Shown here piece after piece: positions 34,928-44,565 of a stretch of DNA of 64,000 nucleotides (positions within the stretch are counted from its first letter, which is position 1; the number at the start of each line of letters is the position of its first letter). The DNA comes from Candidatus Anaeroferrophillus wilburensis (GTDB lineage Bacteria; Desulfobacterota; Anaeroferrophillalia; Anaeroferrophillales; Anaeroferrophillaceae), in the NCBI GenBank assembly GCA_016934315.1, contig JAFGSY010000035.1, positions 1-64,000 of the forward strand. The letters run 5' to 3'. The notes beneath the pieces were generated by a model. It was given only the letters and a program-made list of their open reading frames with translations, was not told where the DNA came from and did not search any database. A program made the translations under genes and the position numbers.

Positions 34928-34967
34928 AACCGGGGGCCGGAACCGCATGAGGAGCCGGCCCCCGGTT
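34928..34967 (+). other. Perfect 13-bp hairpin after livK
   Basis: AACCGGGGGCCGG pairs with CCGGCCCCCGGTT across 14 bases. There is no T-tract, so it is more likely a 3' stabiliser that raises binding-protein mRNA relative to downstream livF, or a partial terminator. Confidence 0.6.
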
Positions 34968-35016
34968 CCCTCACCAATATTATTCTTAAGCATTTTATGA
35001 TCCGGAGTTATGACCC

Positions 35017-35817
<801 letters not shown>

Positions 35818-35934
35818 TAACGTTTTGCAAGGTGGGAGAGGGTGTGCAGGGTTTGTGGACCAGGAACAAGCGGTTTTGCCCCCCTGGCATCCGGACCCTG
35901 TTGCTGAAAGATGTCCATCAAGGAGAATGTGACC

Positions 35935-37218
35935 ATGACGACAACCAACCGGACCACCGGTTTTTACGATAAAGAGCTGGAAACCGCAACCCCTGAAGGG
36001 TGGCGGGAATACCATGATCAGCAGGTGAAGGAACTCTGTCTCCACGCCTGCCAGAAGGCTCCGGCAATCAAGAAGATTTTTGCCGATGCCGGGGTGAGTC
36101 CCGCCGATATCACCGCGGCGACCGACCTGGAGAAGTTGCCGGTGACCTCTAAAAGTCAGCTGGCGCAGATGCAGGCTGAGAATCCCCCCTTTGGTGGTTT
36201 TTTGACGGTGCCGGTCAATGAATTGAAGCGGATTTTCATGTCTCCCGGGCCGATCTATGATCCCCAGGGAAAGACCCCCGATTTCTGGGGCTGGTCTGAG
36301 GGCTTTTATGCCGCCGGGTTCCGGGCTAAAGATGTGGTCATCAACACCTTTGGCTACCAGATGACGCCGGCCGGCCTGATGTTTGAAGAATCGCTGCTTG
36401 ATATCGGCTGCAGCGTACTGCCCACCGGGGTTGGCAATACGGAAACCCAGGTTGAGTTGATGAAAAATCTTGGGGTTACCGGTTTTGTGGGGATGGCCAG
36501 TTTTCTCCGCAAGATCGGCGAGAAAGCCCGGGAGATGGGCCTTGATCCCATAAAGGATCTGAAACTCGAAATCGGCTATGTGGCGGCTGAAATTCTCACC
36601 GATGCCTTGCGCGCCGAAGTGGAACAGATGTATGACATGACCCTCCGCCAGGGCTATGGTACGGCAGATTGCGGTTGTCTGGCCTACGAATGCCGTGAGC
36701 GCAGCGGCATGCACTTTACCAGCAAAGCGTATGTGGAAATTGTCGATCCCCAGACCGGCAAGGCGTTGGGACCGGGCGAGCCGGGAGAAGTGGTGGTGAC
36801 CATGTTCAATCCCGTCTATCCCCTGATTCGTTTCGGTACCGGAGACCTGTCGGCGTTTATCAATGAGCCGTGCGCCTGCGGCCGGACGGCCCCCCGGTTG
36901 ACCAGAATCATGGGCCGGGTCGACCAGATCACCAAGGTTAAGGGCATGTTCGTCCATCCCTCCCAGGCCGACCAGGTTGTGGCGAAGTTTCCCCAGGTGG
37001 CCAAATATGAAATCGTGGTGACCAGAGAGCATGACAGTGATATTATGACGTTCAATCTTGAGATGAAGGAGCATCCTGAGGACTCTGATGCCTTTATCAA
37101 GGATTTTTCAGCCGCGGTTCAGGAGGGTGTGAAACTGAGGCCGGTGGTGAATCTGATGCCTGCCGGTTCCATAGCCGACACCGGCAAGAAGATCAGGGAT
37201 GAAAGAAAGTGGGACTAG
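35935..37218 (+). CDS. paaK: Phenylacetate-CoA ligase family (PaaK)
   Basis: A 427-residue ANL enzyme that activates phenylacetate (or another aryl acid) to a CoA thioester. GFYAAGFRAKDVVINTFGYQ and MTPAGLMFEES, RFGTGDLSAFI, and GRVDQITKVKGMFV-HPSQ are PaaK marks. AAGGAG precedes the ATG at 35935, which I take as the start over 35911. It follows livF and precedes a CBS-ACT gene, and iorAB, whose product on phenylpyruvate is phenylacetyl-CoA, converge from the other side. The group suggests aromatic amino acid or aryl acid use. Confidence 0.9.
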   Translation: MTTTNRTTGFYDKELETATPEGWREYHDQQVKELCLHACQKAPAIKKIFADAGVSPADITAATDLEKLPVTSKSQLAQMQAENPPFGGFLTVPVNELKRIFMSPGPIYDPQGKTPDFWGWSEGFYAAGFRAKDVVINTFGYQMTPAGLMFEESLLDIGCSVLPTGVGNTETQVELMKNLGVTGFVGMASFLRKIGEKAREMGLDPIKDLKLEIGYVAAEILTDALRAEVEQMYDMTLRQGYGTADCGCLAYECRERSGMHFTSKAYVEIVDPQTGKALGPGEPGEVVVTMFNPVYPLIRFGTGDLSAFINEPCACGRTAPRLTRIMGRVDQITKVKGMFVHPSQADQVVAKFPQVAKYEIVVTREHDSDIMTFNLEMKEHPEDSDAFIKDFSAAVQEGVKLRPVVNLMPAGSIADTGKKIRDERKWD

Positions 37219-37277
37219 CTGCGGTTTTTAGTGAAAAGCGCTGAAAATCTTAACCCAATACGGTAGGGGAGTCGAAA

Positions 37278-37937
37278 ATGTTTGTTCGCAATTGGATGAA
37301 AAAGGATCCGGTGACCGTCACCTCCGATACGCTGGTGATTGATGCAAAAAAAATCATGAAGGAAAATAAGTTCAGGCGGCTGCCGGTTGTTGACCGGGGC
37401 AAGCTGGTGGGCATCGTTACTTTGAATACCCTGCGGGAGGCGCAGCCTTCAGCGGCCACATCCCTCAGTATCCATGAGCTTCATTACCTGCTGGCCAAGA
37501 TGACGGTTGCAGATATCATGACGAAAAAGATCATTACCTGCAGCCCGGATATCACCTTGGAGAAAGCGGCCCGCATGGGTACCCGCCATGGGATCGGCGC
37601 CCTGCCGGTGGTTGAGAACGGTAAACTGGTGGGTATTATTACCGAGTCGGATATCTATCGGGCATTCCTGACCATGTTGGGAGCGTTTAAGGTTCCTTCA
37701 ACCCGTATTAGCATTGATAACTTTCCCCAGGATCAGGACGCAATCATTAAGGTTATCAGCATTCTGGACGAACTGAAGTTGACCCTGTGCAGTCTGGCGG
37801 TGGTTGATGATGTGCCGGTTGAAGGTCGTCGACAGCTGATCTTTCGGGTTTGTGAGGAGGATATCAGCGCGTTGAAAGCCAAGCTGGCGACGGCTGGTTT
37901 CCCCATTGCCGATGCCACCCCGGTTGAAAAGGTTTAA
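37278..37937 (+). CDS. CBS-pair plus ACT-like regulatory protein
   Basis: A 219-residue protein. Two CBS domains (about residues 8-60 and 78-130; VRNWMKKDPVTVTSDTLVID and MTVADIMTKKIITCSPDITL) bind adenine nucleotides in many homologues. The last ~80 residues have the feel of an ACT fold (DAIIKVISILDEL, LAVVDDVPVEG). Such proteins sense nucleotides and amino acids and often modulate enzymes or transporters. It is the last gene of the liv-paaK unit; its stop overlaps the iorB stop (TTAA). Confidence 0.82.
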   Translation: MFVRNWMKKDPVTVTSDTLVIDAKKIMKENKFRRLPVVDRGKLVGIVTLNTLREAQPSAATSLSIHELHYLLAKMTVADIMTKKIITCSPDITLEKAARMGTRHGIGALPVVENGKLVGIITESDIYRAFLTMLGAFKVPSTRISIDNFPQDQDAIIKVISILDELKLTLCSLAVVDDVPVEGRRQLIFRVCEEDISALKAKLATAGFPIADATPVEKV

Positions 37938-38479
37938 GCGATCACCGAGTGAGTGTAGGCAGTAAAGCCAATATCCAGGGCCGCGAGATTCGCGGCCCTT
38001 ATTTTTTCCTTAAGCGGCATTTGCTGTAAGGCTTGTTGGAATTGCTCGATGGTGTAAGGAAAATCGGAATGACCGGCAGCAAAACCGGCAAGAATAAGAT
38101 TGGCCGCCTGGGGCAGCTGATGTTTGACCGCCAGTTCAGTAGCTCCTATGCTCCTGATGGAGCAGTCGACCATGTGGGCGGACTCGATGGCGCCGTTGAC
38201 AAAAAGGTTCCCTGATTGTTTGAGAAAGTGGCCAACATTCGCAAGCTCTTCATCCGCCAGCAGCATCAGGATGTCCGCTTCTCCCCAGCCGATAACCGGT
38301 GAGTGGAACGCGCCAATTTTCAGGTGGCTGCTCACCGAACCGCCGCGCATGGCCATGCCATGACTTTCAAAAGAAAGCACCTGGTCAGCCGCTAATCTGG
38401 CAACCTCGGTGAACAGCCGGGAAAGAAAGACCACCCCCTGGCCACCCACTCCGGCAATTACTAATGAACTCCTGATCAT
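37934..38479 (-). CDS. iorB: Indolepyruvate:ferredoxin oxidoreductase, beta subunit
   Basis: A 181-residue gamma-type domain protein with VIAGVGGQGVVFLSRL and FESHGMAMRGGSVSSH, which are the IorB marks. It joins IorA to oxidise aryl pyruvates (indole-, phenyl-, hydroxyphenylpyruvate) to aryl-acetyl-CoA with ferredoxin. An AGGTGA site precedes the ATG. Its last 130 bases encode an intrinsic terminator used on the opposite strand. It lies 96 bases after iorA. Confidence 0.9.
   Translation of the reverse strand: MIRSSLVIAGVGGQGVVFLSRLFTEVARLAADQVLSFESHGMAMRGGSVSSHLKIGAFHSPVIGWGEADILMLLADEELANVGHFLKQSGNLFVNGAIESAHMVDCSIRSIGATELAVKHQLPQAANLILAGFAAGHSDFPYTIEQFQQALQQMPLKEKIRAANLAALDIGFTAYTHSVIA
37977..38009 (+). 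terminator. Intrinsic terminator embedded in iorB coding sequence
   Basis: On the plus strand AGGGCCGCGA, loop GAT, TCGCGGCCCT and then TATTTTTTCC form a 10-bp GC stem with a T-run, about 40 bases after the CBS-ACT stop. It would end the liv-paaK-CBS transcript. It lies inside the last codons of the convergent iorB gene. Confidence 0.8.
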
Positions 38480-38575
38480 GGCATCACCTATAACTTCGGG
38501 AACAGAATACCTTTTAACGGGGTCTGCTCCTTCTCCTACGTTCTTTGATGGAAAGAATTTATAAGGATAATAGCA

Positions 38576-40420
38576 TTATCGGTCCTGGCCGTTTCCCGTG
38601 GCAATGATGGCACCGAAGGGGCAGATGTCGATGCAGAGGCCGCAGCCGACGCAGGTAACAGGATCGACACGAACCGTACCAGTCTGATCGGCAATCAATG
38701 CCGGACATTCGTACTCTTCAATACAGGTGCCGCAGGCGGTGCAATCATCGCTCACGACTACCGTTGCACGACGGGCCGAGCGGCGGGCTTCAGGGTCCAT
38801 CATGCAGGGATGGCGGGCAATAATCACGGCAATCGCGCCTTCCGGATGTATCGCATAGTTCCAGGCAGCGACCAGTTCCTTCTGGAGCAGCTGCTGTTCA
38901 TAGGCATCGACAACCTGGATACGGCTGATGCCGCAGCCGCGGATAATTTCTTCGAGCGGCAGTTTGGGGCCCTGGCTGCCGTTGGCACGTAATCCGGATG
39001 CCGGGGTTGGCTGATTGCCGGTCATGGCCGTTGTTTCATTGTCGAGAAGCAGGAGGACAAAGCGACTGTCTTCCATCCGGGCATTTACCAGGGCGGGAAT
39101 GCCGGAGTGGAAAAAGGTTGAATCGCCGATAATTGCCGCAATGGGGGGCACGGGTGCATCGCTACGGGTGGCGTATGCCTGGTACAGCGTTGAGGCCTGG
39201 GTGATGGAGGCGCCCATGCACAGACAGGTATCGAGGGCCTTGAGGTTCAGGCCAAGGGTATAGCAGCCAACATCGCCGGCATAGATGCCATTTTTCAAGG
39301 CAGTTTTCAGCGCATAGAAACTGGAACGGTGGGGACAGCCGGGGCACAGCCTTGGCCGCCGGGGGATGGTTTTCTGCCGGGTGCGGGGCGGTGCCGGCGG
39401 CTTCTGCTCCAGTTGACTGTAAATAATTGATTTTACGAGATCAGGAGTCAGTTCGCCGGCATCAGGTACGGCATGGTCAAGGCGCCCGCCGACCTGTTCC
39501 CGGCGGCCAAGCTGAAGCTCGATCACCGGGTAGGTTTCCTCAAGGACCAGAATCCGACGGTAATCTGCGAGCATGGCATCAATGGATGGCTGGTGCAGGG
39601 GGAATGGCAGATCAACCTTCACCAGGGTGATCTGCGCCTGCAGGTCAGGATGGGCATCAATGATATCGGCCGCCAGGCTCCAGGCAAAACCTGAAGCAAT
39701 GATGGCCAGGCGCTGATTCCCGCGTGGGGCGCAGGAGAAGGAAAACTGTGGATCATGGCCGATTGCCGCCAGCTTCTGATTAAGCTGCTGGTGGAGAACA
39801 AAACGGTGCCGGGGGGTAGCCGCCCAGCGGTGTGGATTTTTGCTGAAGCAGGGAGTCTGGTCAGTATGCAGTAAAGGCGCCGGGACCATATTCTGGCGGG
39901 CATGGCACAAAGTGGCGGTGGGGCGGAGCATTACCGGGAGGCTATGCTGCTCGGAAAGAGCAAAGGCTCGGGCGGTCATCAGGCGGGCATCATCCGGGCT
40001 GGCGGGATCAAAAACCGGAATTTTTGCCAGCATGGCAAAAAACCTGCTGTCCTGTTCCGTCTGCGAACTGTAGGGGCCCGGATCATCAGCTGAAACCACC
40101 ACCAGGCCGCCATCAACACCAAGGTAGGCACCACTCATTAAGGGGTCGGCGGCAACGTTGAGTCCCACCTGTTTCATGACCGCGGCGCTGCGCATGCCGG
40201 TGGCCGCGATCGTCAATGCAGATTCCAGGGCGATTTTTTCGTTGACGACCCATTGGCCGTAAACCCGTACCCCTTCCTTGTCGGCCTGGCTGACAAAACC
40301 AGGCAGAATTTCCGAAGCCGGAGTCCCAGGATAGGAGTAGAGAAAGCCACAACCGCTTTCCAGCATACCTCGGGCAATGGCATCATTGCCAAGGTAAATT
40401 GTTTCTTGGAATGAGTTCAT
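38576..40420 (-). CDS. iorA: Indolepyruvate:ferredoxin oxidoreductase, alpha subunit
   Basis: A 614-residue alpha subunit. The N-terminal TPP-pyrimidine half has YSYPGTPASEIL; the TPP-Mg half has CPGCPHRSSFYALKTAL, GDVGCYTLG and GDSTFFHSG; two ferredoxin clusters (CTACGTCIEEYECP and CVGCGLCIDICP) close the protein. The ATG at 40420 overlaps the stop of the upstream SH3 gene by ATGA, so I take that as the start over a longer frame to 40525. It is followed by iorB. Confidence 0.93.
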   Translation of the reverse strand: MNSFQETIYLGNDAIARGMLESGCGFLYSYPGTPASEILPGFVSQADKEGVRVYGQWVVNEKIALESALTIAATGMRSAAVMKQVGLNVAADPLMSGAYLGVDGGLVVVSADDPGPYSSQTEQDSRFFAMLAKIPVFDPASPDDARLMTARAFALSEQHSLPVMLRPTATLCHARQNMVPAPLLHTDQTPCFSKNPHRWAATPRHRFVLHQQLNQKLAAIGHDPQFSFSCAPRGNQRLAIIASGFAWSLAADIIDAHPDLQAQITLVKVDLPFPLHQPSIDAMLADYRRILVLEETYPVIELQLGRREQVGGRLDHAVPDAGELTPDLVKSIIYSQLEQKPPAPPRTRQKTIPRRPRLCPGCPHRSSFYALKTALKNGIYAGDVGCYTLGLNLKALDTCLCMGASITQASTLYQAYATRSDAPVPPIAAIIGDSTFFHSGIPALVNARMEDSRFVLLLLDNETTAMTGNQPTPASGLRANGSQGPKLPLEEIIRGCGISRIQVVDAYEQQLLQKELVAAWNYAIHPEGAIAVIIARHPCMMDPEARRSARRATVVVSDDCTACGTCIEEYECPALIADQTGTVRVDPVTCVGCGLCIDICPFGAIIATGNGQDR

Positions 40421-41133
40421 CGCAGTCGCAGGCTGTCGGACCGTTTGCGGCGGCCGCGCATGGCTTGGATGAACATGCCGATCAGGATGCCAAGCAACAC
40501 TACCGAGGCTCCAGATAAAAACCATTTGATGGTGTATGCCCGCTGAAGAAGATCTTTTTCATTGCTCAACGTATCAAAGGTTGCGGCGATTTCCTGATAT
40601 TTCATCATCAGGGCATCATGTTTTTCCTTGAGTTCCAGGTATTGGGCAGAATCAGCAAGCAGCTGTTGATAATCATGGTCGAGGGTTTTTACCCTGCTAC
40701 GCAATTCTTTTGTTTCGGTCAGAAGGCCGGTATTTCCCCGGCGATACTCCTGGTTTGTGCTGGTCAACACGTCAACTTTTTTCTGCAGTTCTGCCACCTG
40801 CTGCTGCGCCGCAGCCAGCAGGTGGGCTGCCGGTCTGCGGTTGGTAAGGTAGCGGGAAAGAATCCACCCTTCACGGTCCGTGCCGTAACTGATGAGCGAC
40901 CATTCAGGATCTTCTGTATCCATGGTGGTAACCGCCGCCCCCGGGGTCAGGAAGGTGACGATTTTGAATTCCATCCCTTTGCCGGCCCGCACGGGAATTA
41001 TCCGCAGATCGTCGGCGATATATTGTTTCACCGGATCAGCTGCCCGAAGCAGCGGCGGGGCAAGCAGAAAAGTAAAACACAGGATAAGTGTAAACATAAA
41101 GCAAACTCTGTGGTGATGCGACCTGGGCATCAT
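40417..41133 (-). CDS. SH3-domain, coiled-coil, membrane-anchored protein (TIGR04211-like)
   Basis: A ~238-residue exported protein. A signal or N-terminal anchor (FMFTLILCFTFLLAPPLLRAA) is followed by an SH3b-like domain (about residues 35-95; IIPVRAGKGMEF and GWILSRYL), a coiled coil (about 100-195) and a C-terminal membrane helix (FLSGASVVLLGILIGMFIQA) with basic residues after it. This matches the YgiM/TIGR04211 SH3 architecture. AGGAGG lies 3 and 6 bases before two tandem ATGs (41133 and 41130). It overlaps iorA by four bases, so these unrelated genes are coupled. Confidence 0.82.
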   Translation of the reverse strand: MMPRSHHHRVCFMFTLILCFTFLLAPPLLRAADPVKQYIADDLRIIPVRAGKGMEFKIVTFLTPGAAVTTMDTEDPEWSLISYGTDREGWILSRYLTNRRPAAHLLAAAQQQVAELQKKVDVLTSTNQEYRRGNTGLLTETKELRSRVKTLDHDYQQLLADSAQYLELKEKHDALMMKYQEIAATFDTLSNEKDLLQRAYTIKWFLSGASVVLLGILIGMFIQAMRGRRKRSDSLRLR

Positions 41134-41251
41134 AGTCCTCCTGATTGGTAGCAGCCGGAAACTGGTTGCCGGGACTGCATTGTTAGCTGCACCGGGGAAA
41201 ATGGTGTCTCTCCTCCCCTGCATGTTGTTGTATGGGCTCACCTGGCGTTTC

Positions 41252-41830
41252 TCAGGCGGCCGGTAAGAGGTTGTGCTGACGCAAGAGGGTAACCAGTCGC
41301 TCTACGATGCGCGCTGTGGCACCCCAAATAACCTGGCCGCCAAGGTAATAGGCAACCAGCGGCATGAGGTGCCGGCCGTCAAAATAGTAAAAATCAAATT
41401 GAGAACTGGCATCAATGAAATCTTTGATGGGAACGGTTACCAAGTGATCGACTTCCTGTTCGTTAAGAATAAATGGGTAGGGGTAGGAGATGATTCCTAG
41501 AAATGGTGAAACCAGAAAACCGGTCGTGGTATCAACATCATCCAGTCTACCGATAATCGTAATGTCCTGCTGCTGAATTCCCACCTCCTCCATGGTTTCC
41601 CGCAGGCAGGTCTCAAGCAGTGAGCGGTCATCCGGTTCTTTGATGCCGCCGGGAAAAGAAATCTCTCCCTTGTGATGCTTAACCTGCTGGCTCCTTTTGA
41701 TGAAGAGCAGGTGGGGCTGGTTATCCTGGATGAAAACCGGGCACAGCACCGCTGCCCGGATGCCGTCAGGAAAGGTCAGGGACCGGTGGGGGTAATCGCT
41801 GAAAATGGATGTCAGTTGCTGTTCAGTCAT
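41252..41830 (-). CDS. NUDIX hydrolase (CoA pyrophosphatase-like)
   Basis: A 192-residue NUDIX protein. The box reads GEISFPGGIKEPDDRSLLETCLRETMEEVGI, matching the GX5EX7REUXEEXGU pattern. The upstream SQQVKHHKGEISFPGG segment is like the NudL/CoA-pyrophosphatase group, so cleavage of CoA or a related dinucleotide is likely. I set the start at 41830; AGAGG lies eight bases before it. Confidence 0.86.
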   Translation of the reverse strand: MTEQQLTSIFSDYPHRSLTFPDGIRAAVLCPVFIQDNQPHLLFIKRSQQVKHHKGEISFPGGIKEPDDRSLLETCLRETMEEVGIQQQDITIIGRLDDVDTTTGFLVSPFLGIISYPYPFILNEQEVDHLVTVPIKDFIDASSQFDFYYFDGRHLMPLVAYYLGGQVIWGATARIVERLVTLLRQHNLLPAA

Positions 41831-41956
41831 GATGATGCCTCTGCTGTCATCATGTTTTCTAGCAGATGCAGGATATGTCGTCAAATTGTTTTACCCTCAT
41901 GACGGTGGCAGTTGTGCCGGCCATGGCGAGTGCAAAAGAGGTGTTTTCGGCAGTAG

Positions 41957-42943
41957 TCAGGCAATGGGTCCCGCAAATTCAGTGCCGGCTTCGCGGTAAT
42001 AGTCTCCCTGGCGGGCATGATTTTTGGGGGAAAAGTGGAAAAGTATCAGTTTCTTTACCTTTGCCAGGCAGGCCAGGCGGCCTGCCTGCGCTGCGGTAAG
42101 GTGACAGGTGAGATCCGCCTTCTTTTCGTCGTCAGCCAGGAAAGCGGCCTCGCAAAAGAGCCGGTCACAGCCGTCAATCAATGCTGCCGCCCTCTCCAGA
42201 TTGGCCTGACTGGCGGCGATGTCCGTTATGTAGCCAACCGCCTGTCCCGGGGTAATAATGGCCAACCGGCGGGTTAGTTCGCCAAGCATGAAAGAGCGGC
42301 CGCAAACCGTAAAGCAGGTGCCCTCAGGCAGACCATCACGAATTGCTTTCCTGACCTCGGTAAGCCATGAACCCCGCGGCCACTGCTCCCGGTCAAGGAC
42401 ATCACTGCGAAAGTTGATGTGAAACGGTTCCTGCAGGCGATAGGCAGCGCAGGGGATCTTATGGTCGAGGATGACGGCTTTGAGGGAAAACTGTGGCAGC
42501 GTAAGAATAGTATCATCCAGGAGGCGGGTTTCATGGAGTGGCTGCAAAGCAAAGCCATTGCGGCAGAAAAATGTTGTGGTTTGCAGACGTTGATCCAGAT
42601 GAATTTCCGTGACGGTCAAGGAGAGGGGATAGTCGCTGACCAGATTCCAGGTATAGCCGGCCAGCTTGCCGTGAACATGGCCGATGATTCCCGGCGGGCC
42701 GAAAAGGTGGAGTTTTTTCTGCCGGCCAAGAACGCAGCGCAACAGGTGATCAAAGCCAATAAAATGGTCGATGTGGCAATGGGAAACAAAGATGTGGGTT
42801 ACCTTGAGCAGCTTTTTGATCGGCAGCTGGCTAAGGTCGCCGAGATCAAAAAGGACGGCCATCTTTTCATGCCTCACCTGCATGAAAACAGCGGGATCGC
42901 CGAAAGGATCATTGACCAGCATGGGCAGGAATAGTGGGGTCAT
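41957..42943 (-). CDS. RNase Z-like metallo-beta-lactamase-fold hydrolase
   Basis: A ~328-residue metallo-beta-lactamase-fold protein. SHCHIDHFIGFDHLL is the HxHxDH zinc motif in the form common to the RNase Z/ElaC group; DHKIPCAAYR, GYITDIAAS and HFSPKN resemble later motifs of that group. Its usual role would be tRNA 3' processing, but divergent members act on other phosphodiesters. The start is uncertain (ATG 42943 or TTG 42964) and no strong ribosome site is seen. Confidence 0.78.
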   Translation of the reverse strand: MTPLFLPMLVNDPFGDPAVFMQVRHEKMAVLFDLGDLSQLPIKKLLKVTHIFVSHCHIDHFIGFDHLLRCVLGRQKKLHLFGPPGIIGHVHGKLAGYTWNLVSDYPLSLTVTEIHLDQRLQTTTFFCRNGFALQPLHETRLLDDTILTLPQFSLKAVILDHKIPCAAYRLQEPFHINFRSDVLDREQWPRGSWLTEVRKAIRDGLPEGTCFTVCGRSFMLGELTRRLAIITPGQAVGYITDIAASQANLERAAALIDGCDRLFCEAAFLADDEKKADLTCHLTAAQAGRLACLAKVKKLILFHFSPKNHARQGDYYREAGTEFAGPIA

Positions 42944-43416
42944 GGTGGCTGAGCAGTCCTTCAATGGAGGGAGGTTGAATGTGTTATAACACTATTTACG
43001 TGACAGCAACCGGCGGAAAACGCAGGCGGAGAACCTTCCCATTGGTGTGATAGTGCCCCTAAATCCTGGTAAAAGTCAAGTCGAGGCGATCCAGTCGGGA
43101 GAAAACGACAGCCAAAAATTGATGAACTTGCAACAACTGCAAAAAATGTGAAAACCGGATGGCATAATAACAGTTCCAGCTTTGAGGAAGGCAATGAATG
43201 CGGCGACCATAAACGTACGTCGCAGTAATGTAGGTTGTCGCTAAACGAAGATGGTTGAGTTGTTGCAGAGCCAGCGAAACTAAAGAATTGAATTCATCTA
43301 CTGTCTATGGTAAGTCGATGGTGGATATCTCTTTATGGCCCAGGCAGAGCCTGCGTCAATTGTTCAATAGATAGCGGCATTTTTGCCGGTCAGACCGGTA
43401 GGGGGATGGCATCAGG
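42944..43416. other. Gene-free divergent gap with a dispersed repeat
   Basis: This 473-base gap separates the minus-strand RNase Z-like gene from the plus-strand methionine synthase-like gene. It contains repeat copy 43150-43187 and a small GGC/GCC hairpin plus CCGGT/ACCGG hairpin near 43385-43402. No credible gene or known riboswitch was recognised. Confidence 0.55.
43150..43187 (+). repeat. Dispersed intergenic repeat, copy C
   Basis: GAAAACCGGATGGCATAATA followed by ACAGTTCCAGCTTTGAGG, aligned over 38 bases with 9674-9711 and, in reverse complement, 45015-45052. Confidence 0.6.
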
Positions 43417-44484
43417 ATGGAGAACAAGCCTCGGCTGCAACCTTTATGTATGGCAACGGGAATCGGCAGCCTTCCCCATCAGCAGGTGTCGGCGGCGTCG
43501 GACCTGATCGTTGCCACATTGCCTGAGGCTCCATTCTGGCCTCAACTGCCGAACCTGAATTATCGTGAGAATATGTACGCCCAGTATGCCGAACAGTTTC
43601 CCGGCATGGTGGTCGATGCCCAGGGAAAAAGAATTTTTGTCGATGCCGGCCGGGATGATTTCAGCTCTCAGCTGGAAGTTTTTTATGATCTGATACTCCA
43701 TGACCGGGTTTCCTCTTTTGCCATCAGCAAGGAGTATGCCGCCGGGCTTTGGGAGGTTCCCTTCCGGCTGCAGGCAGAGCAGGAGACTCTGCAGCTTGCC
43801 ATGATCAAGGGCCAGGTGACCGGTCCCATCAGTTTCGGCCTGACGGTTGCGACCACAGACAAAAAGCCGATTATTTACGATGATACCCTGGCTGATGTGC
43901 TGGTGAAACACCTGGTCATGAAGACCCGCTGGCAGGAACAGTTTCTCCAGCAGTTGTTTCCCGGGTTGCCGGTCATGATGTTTTTTGATGAGCCGTATAT
44001 GGTTTCCTTTGGCACCGCCTTTTGTTCCCTGGGACGGGAGACGGTGGTGGAGATGCTGGAGACGGTTTTTGCTGCGGTGGATGGTTTGAGTGGTGTCCAC
44101 TGCTGCGGCAATACGGATTGGTCGCTCCTGCTGCAGACCTCGGTTGATGTCCTGAATTTTGATGCCTACGAGTTTGCTGACCATCTTTTTTTGTACCGTG
44201 AGGACCTGCATCGCTTTCTCGATCGGGGGGGGTGTCTGGCTTGGGGCATCGTGCCAACCAGCGAAGCGATTCTGAAAGAATCGGCGGCATCATTGCTGCA
44301 GCGTTTTGCCACCCAGCTGGAAGAGCTGGAAAAAGCGGGTTTTTCCCGCCGGAAAATTCTCGAGCAGAGTTTTATCACCCCCAGCTGCGGGTGTGGCTCC
44401 CTGCCGCTTCCCTGGGCGGAAACTATTTTTCGGATGACCGGTGAACTTTCCCGACATGTTCGCCGCACCTATGGTCTGCAGTGA
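43417..44484 (+). CDS. Short MetE-like (core) methionine synthase or UROD/MetE-family methyltransferase
   Basis: A 355-residue protein equal in length to the C-terminal catalytic half of MetE, with no N-terminal folate-binding half. The N-terminus TGIGSLPHQQ is the family mark, GVHCCGNTDW offers the zinc-binding His-x-Cys, and TPSCGCGSLP the third cysteine. Core-MetE proteins of anaerobes and archaea take the methyl group from a corrinoid protein instead of methyl-folate. Since this window also codes for the corrinoid protein of the Wood-Ljungdahl pathway, that donor is plausible but not shown. GGGGG about 10 bases before the ATG is the likely ribosome site. Confidence 0.75.
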   Translation: MENKPRLQPLCMATGIGSLPHQQVSAASDLIVATLPEAPFWPQLPNLNYRENMYAQYAEQFPGMVVDAQGKRIFVDAGRDDFSSQLEVFYDLILHDRVSSFAISKEYAAGLWEVPFRLQAEQETLQLAMIKGQVTGPISFGLTVATTDKKPIIYDDTLADVLVKHLVMKTRWQEQFLQQLFPGLPVMMFFDEPYMVSFGTAFCSLGRETVVEMLETVFAAVDGLSGVHCCGNTDWSLLLQTSVDVLNFDAYEFADHLFLYREDLHRFLDRGGCLAWGIVPTSEAILKESAASLLQRFATQLEELEKAGFSRRKILEQSFITPSCGCGSLPLPWAETIFRMTGELSRHVRRTYGLQ

Positions 44485-44565
44485 CAGCTGGGTGATAAGC
44501 GCAGGGAAGACATTGACTCTGGTGATGACAATGATTAGCTTTCCTGGAAGCCCAAAGGGTTGATC

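Noticed and set aside
43307-43507. 66-codon frame overlapping the methionine synthase-like gene start
   Set aside because: Different frame, no ribosome site, no resemblance to any family.
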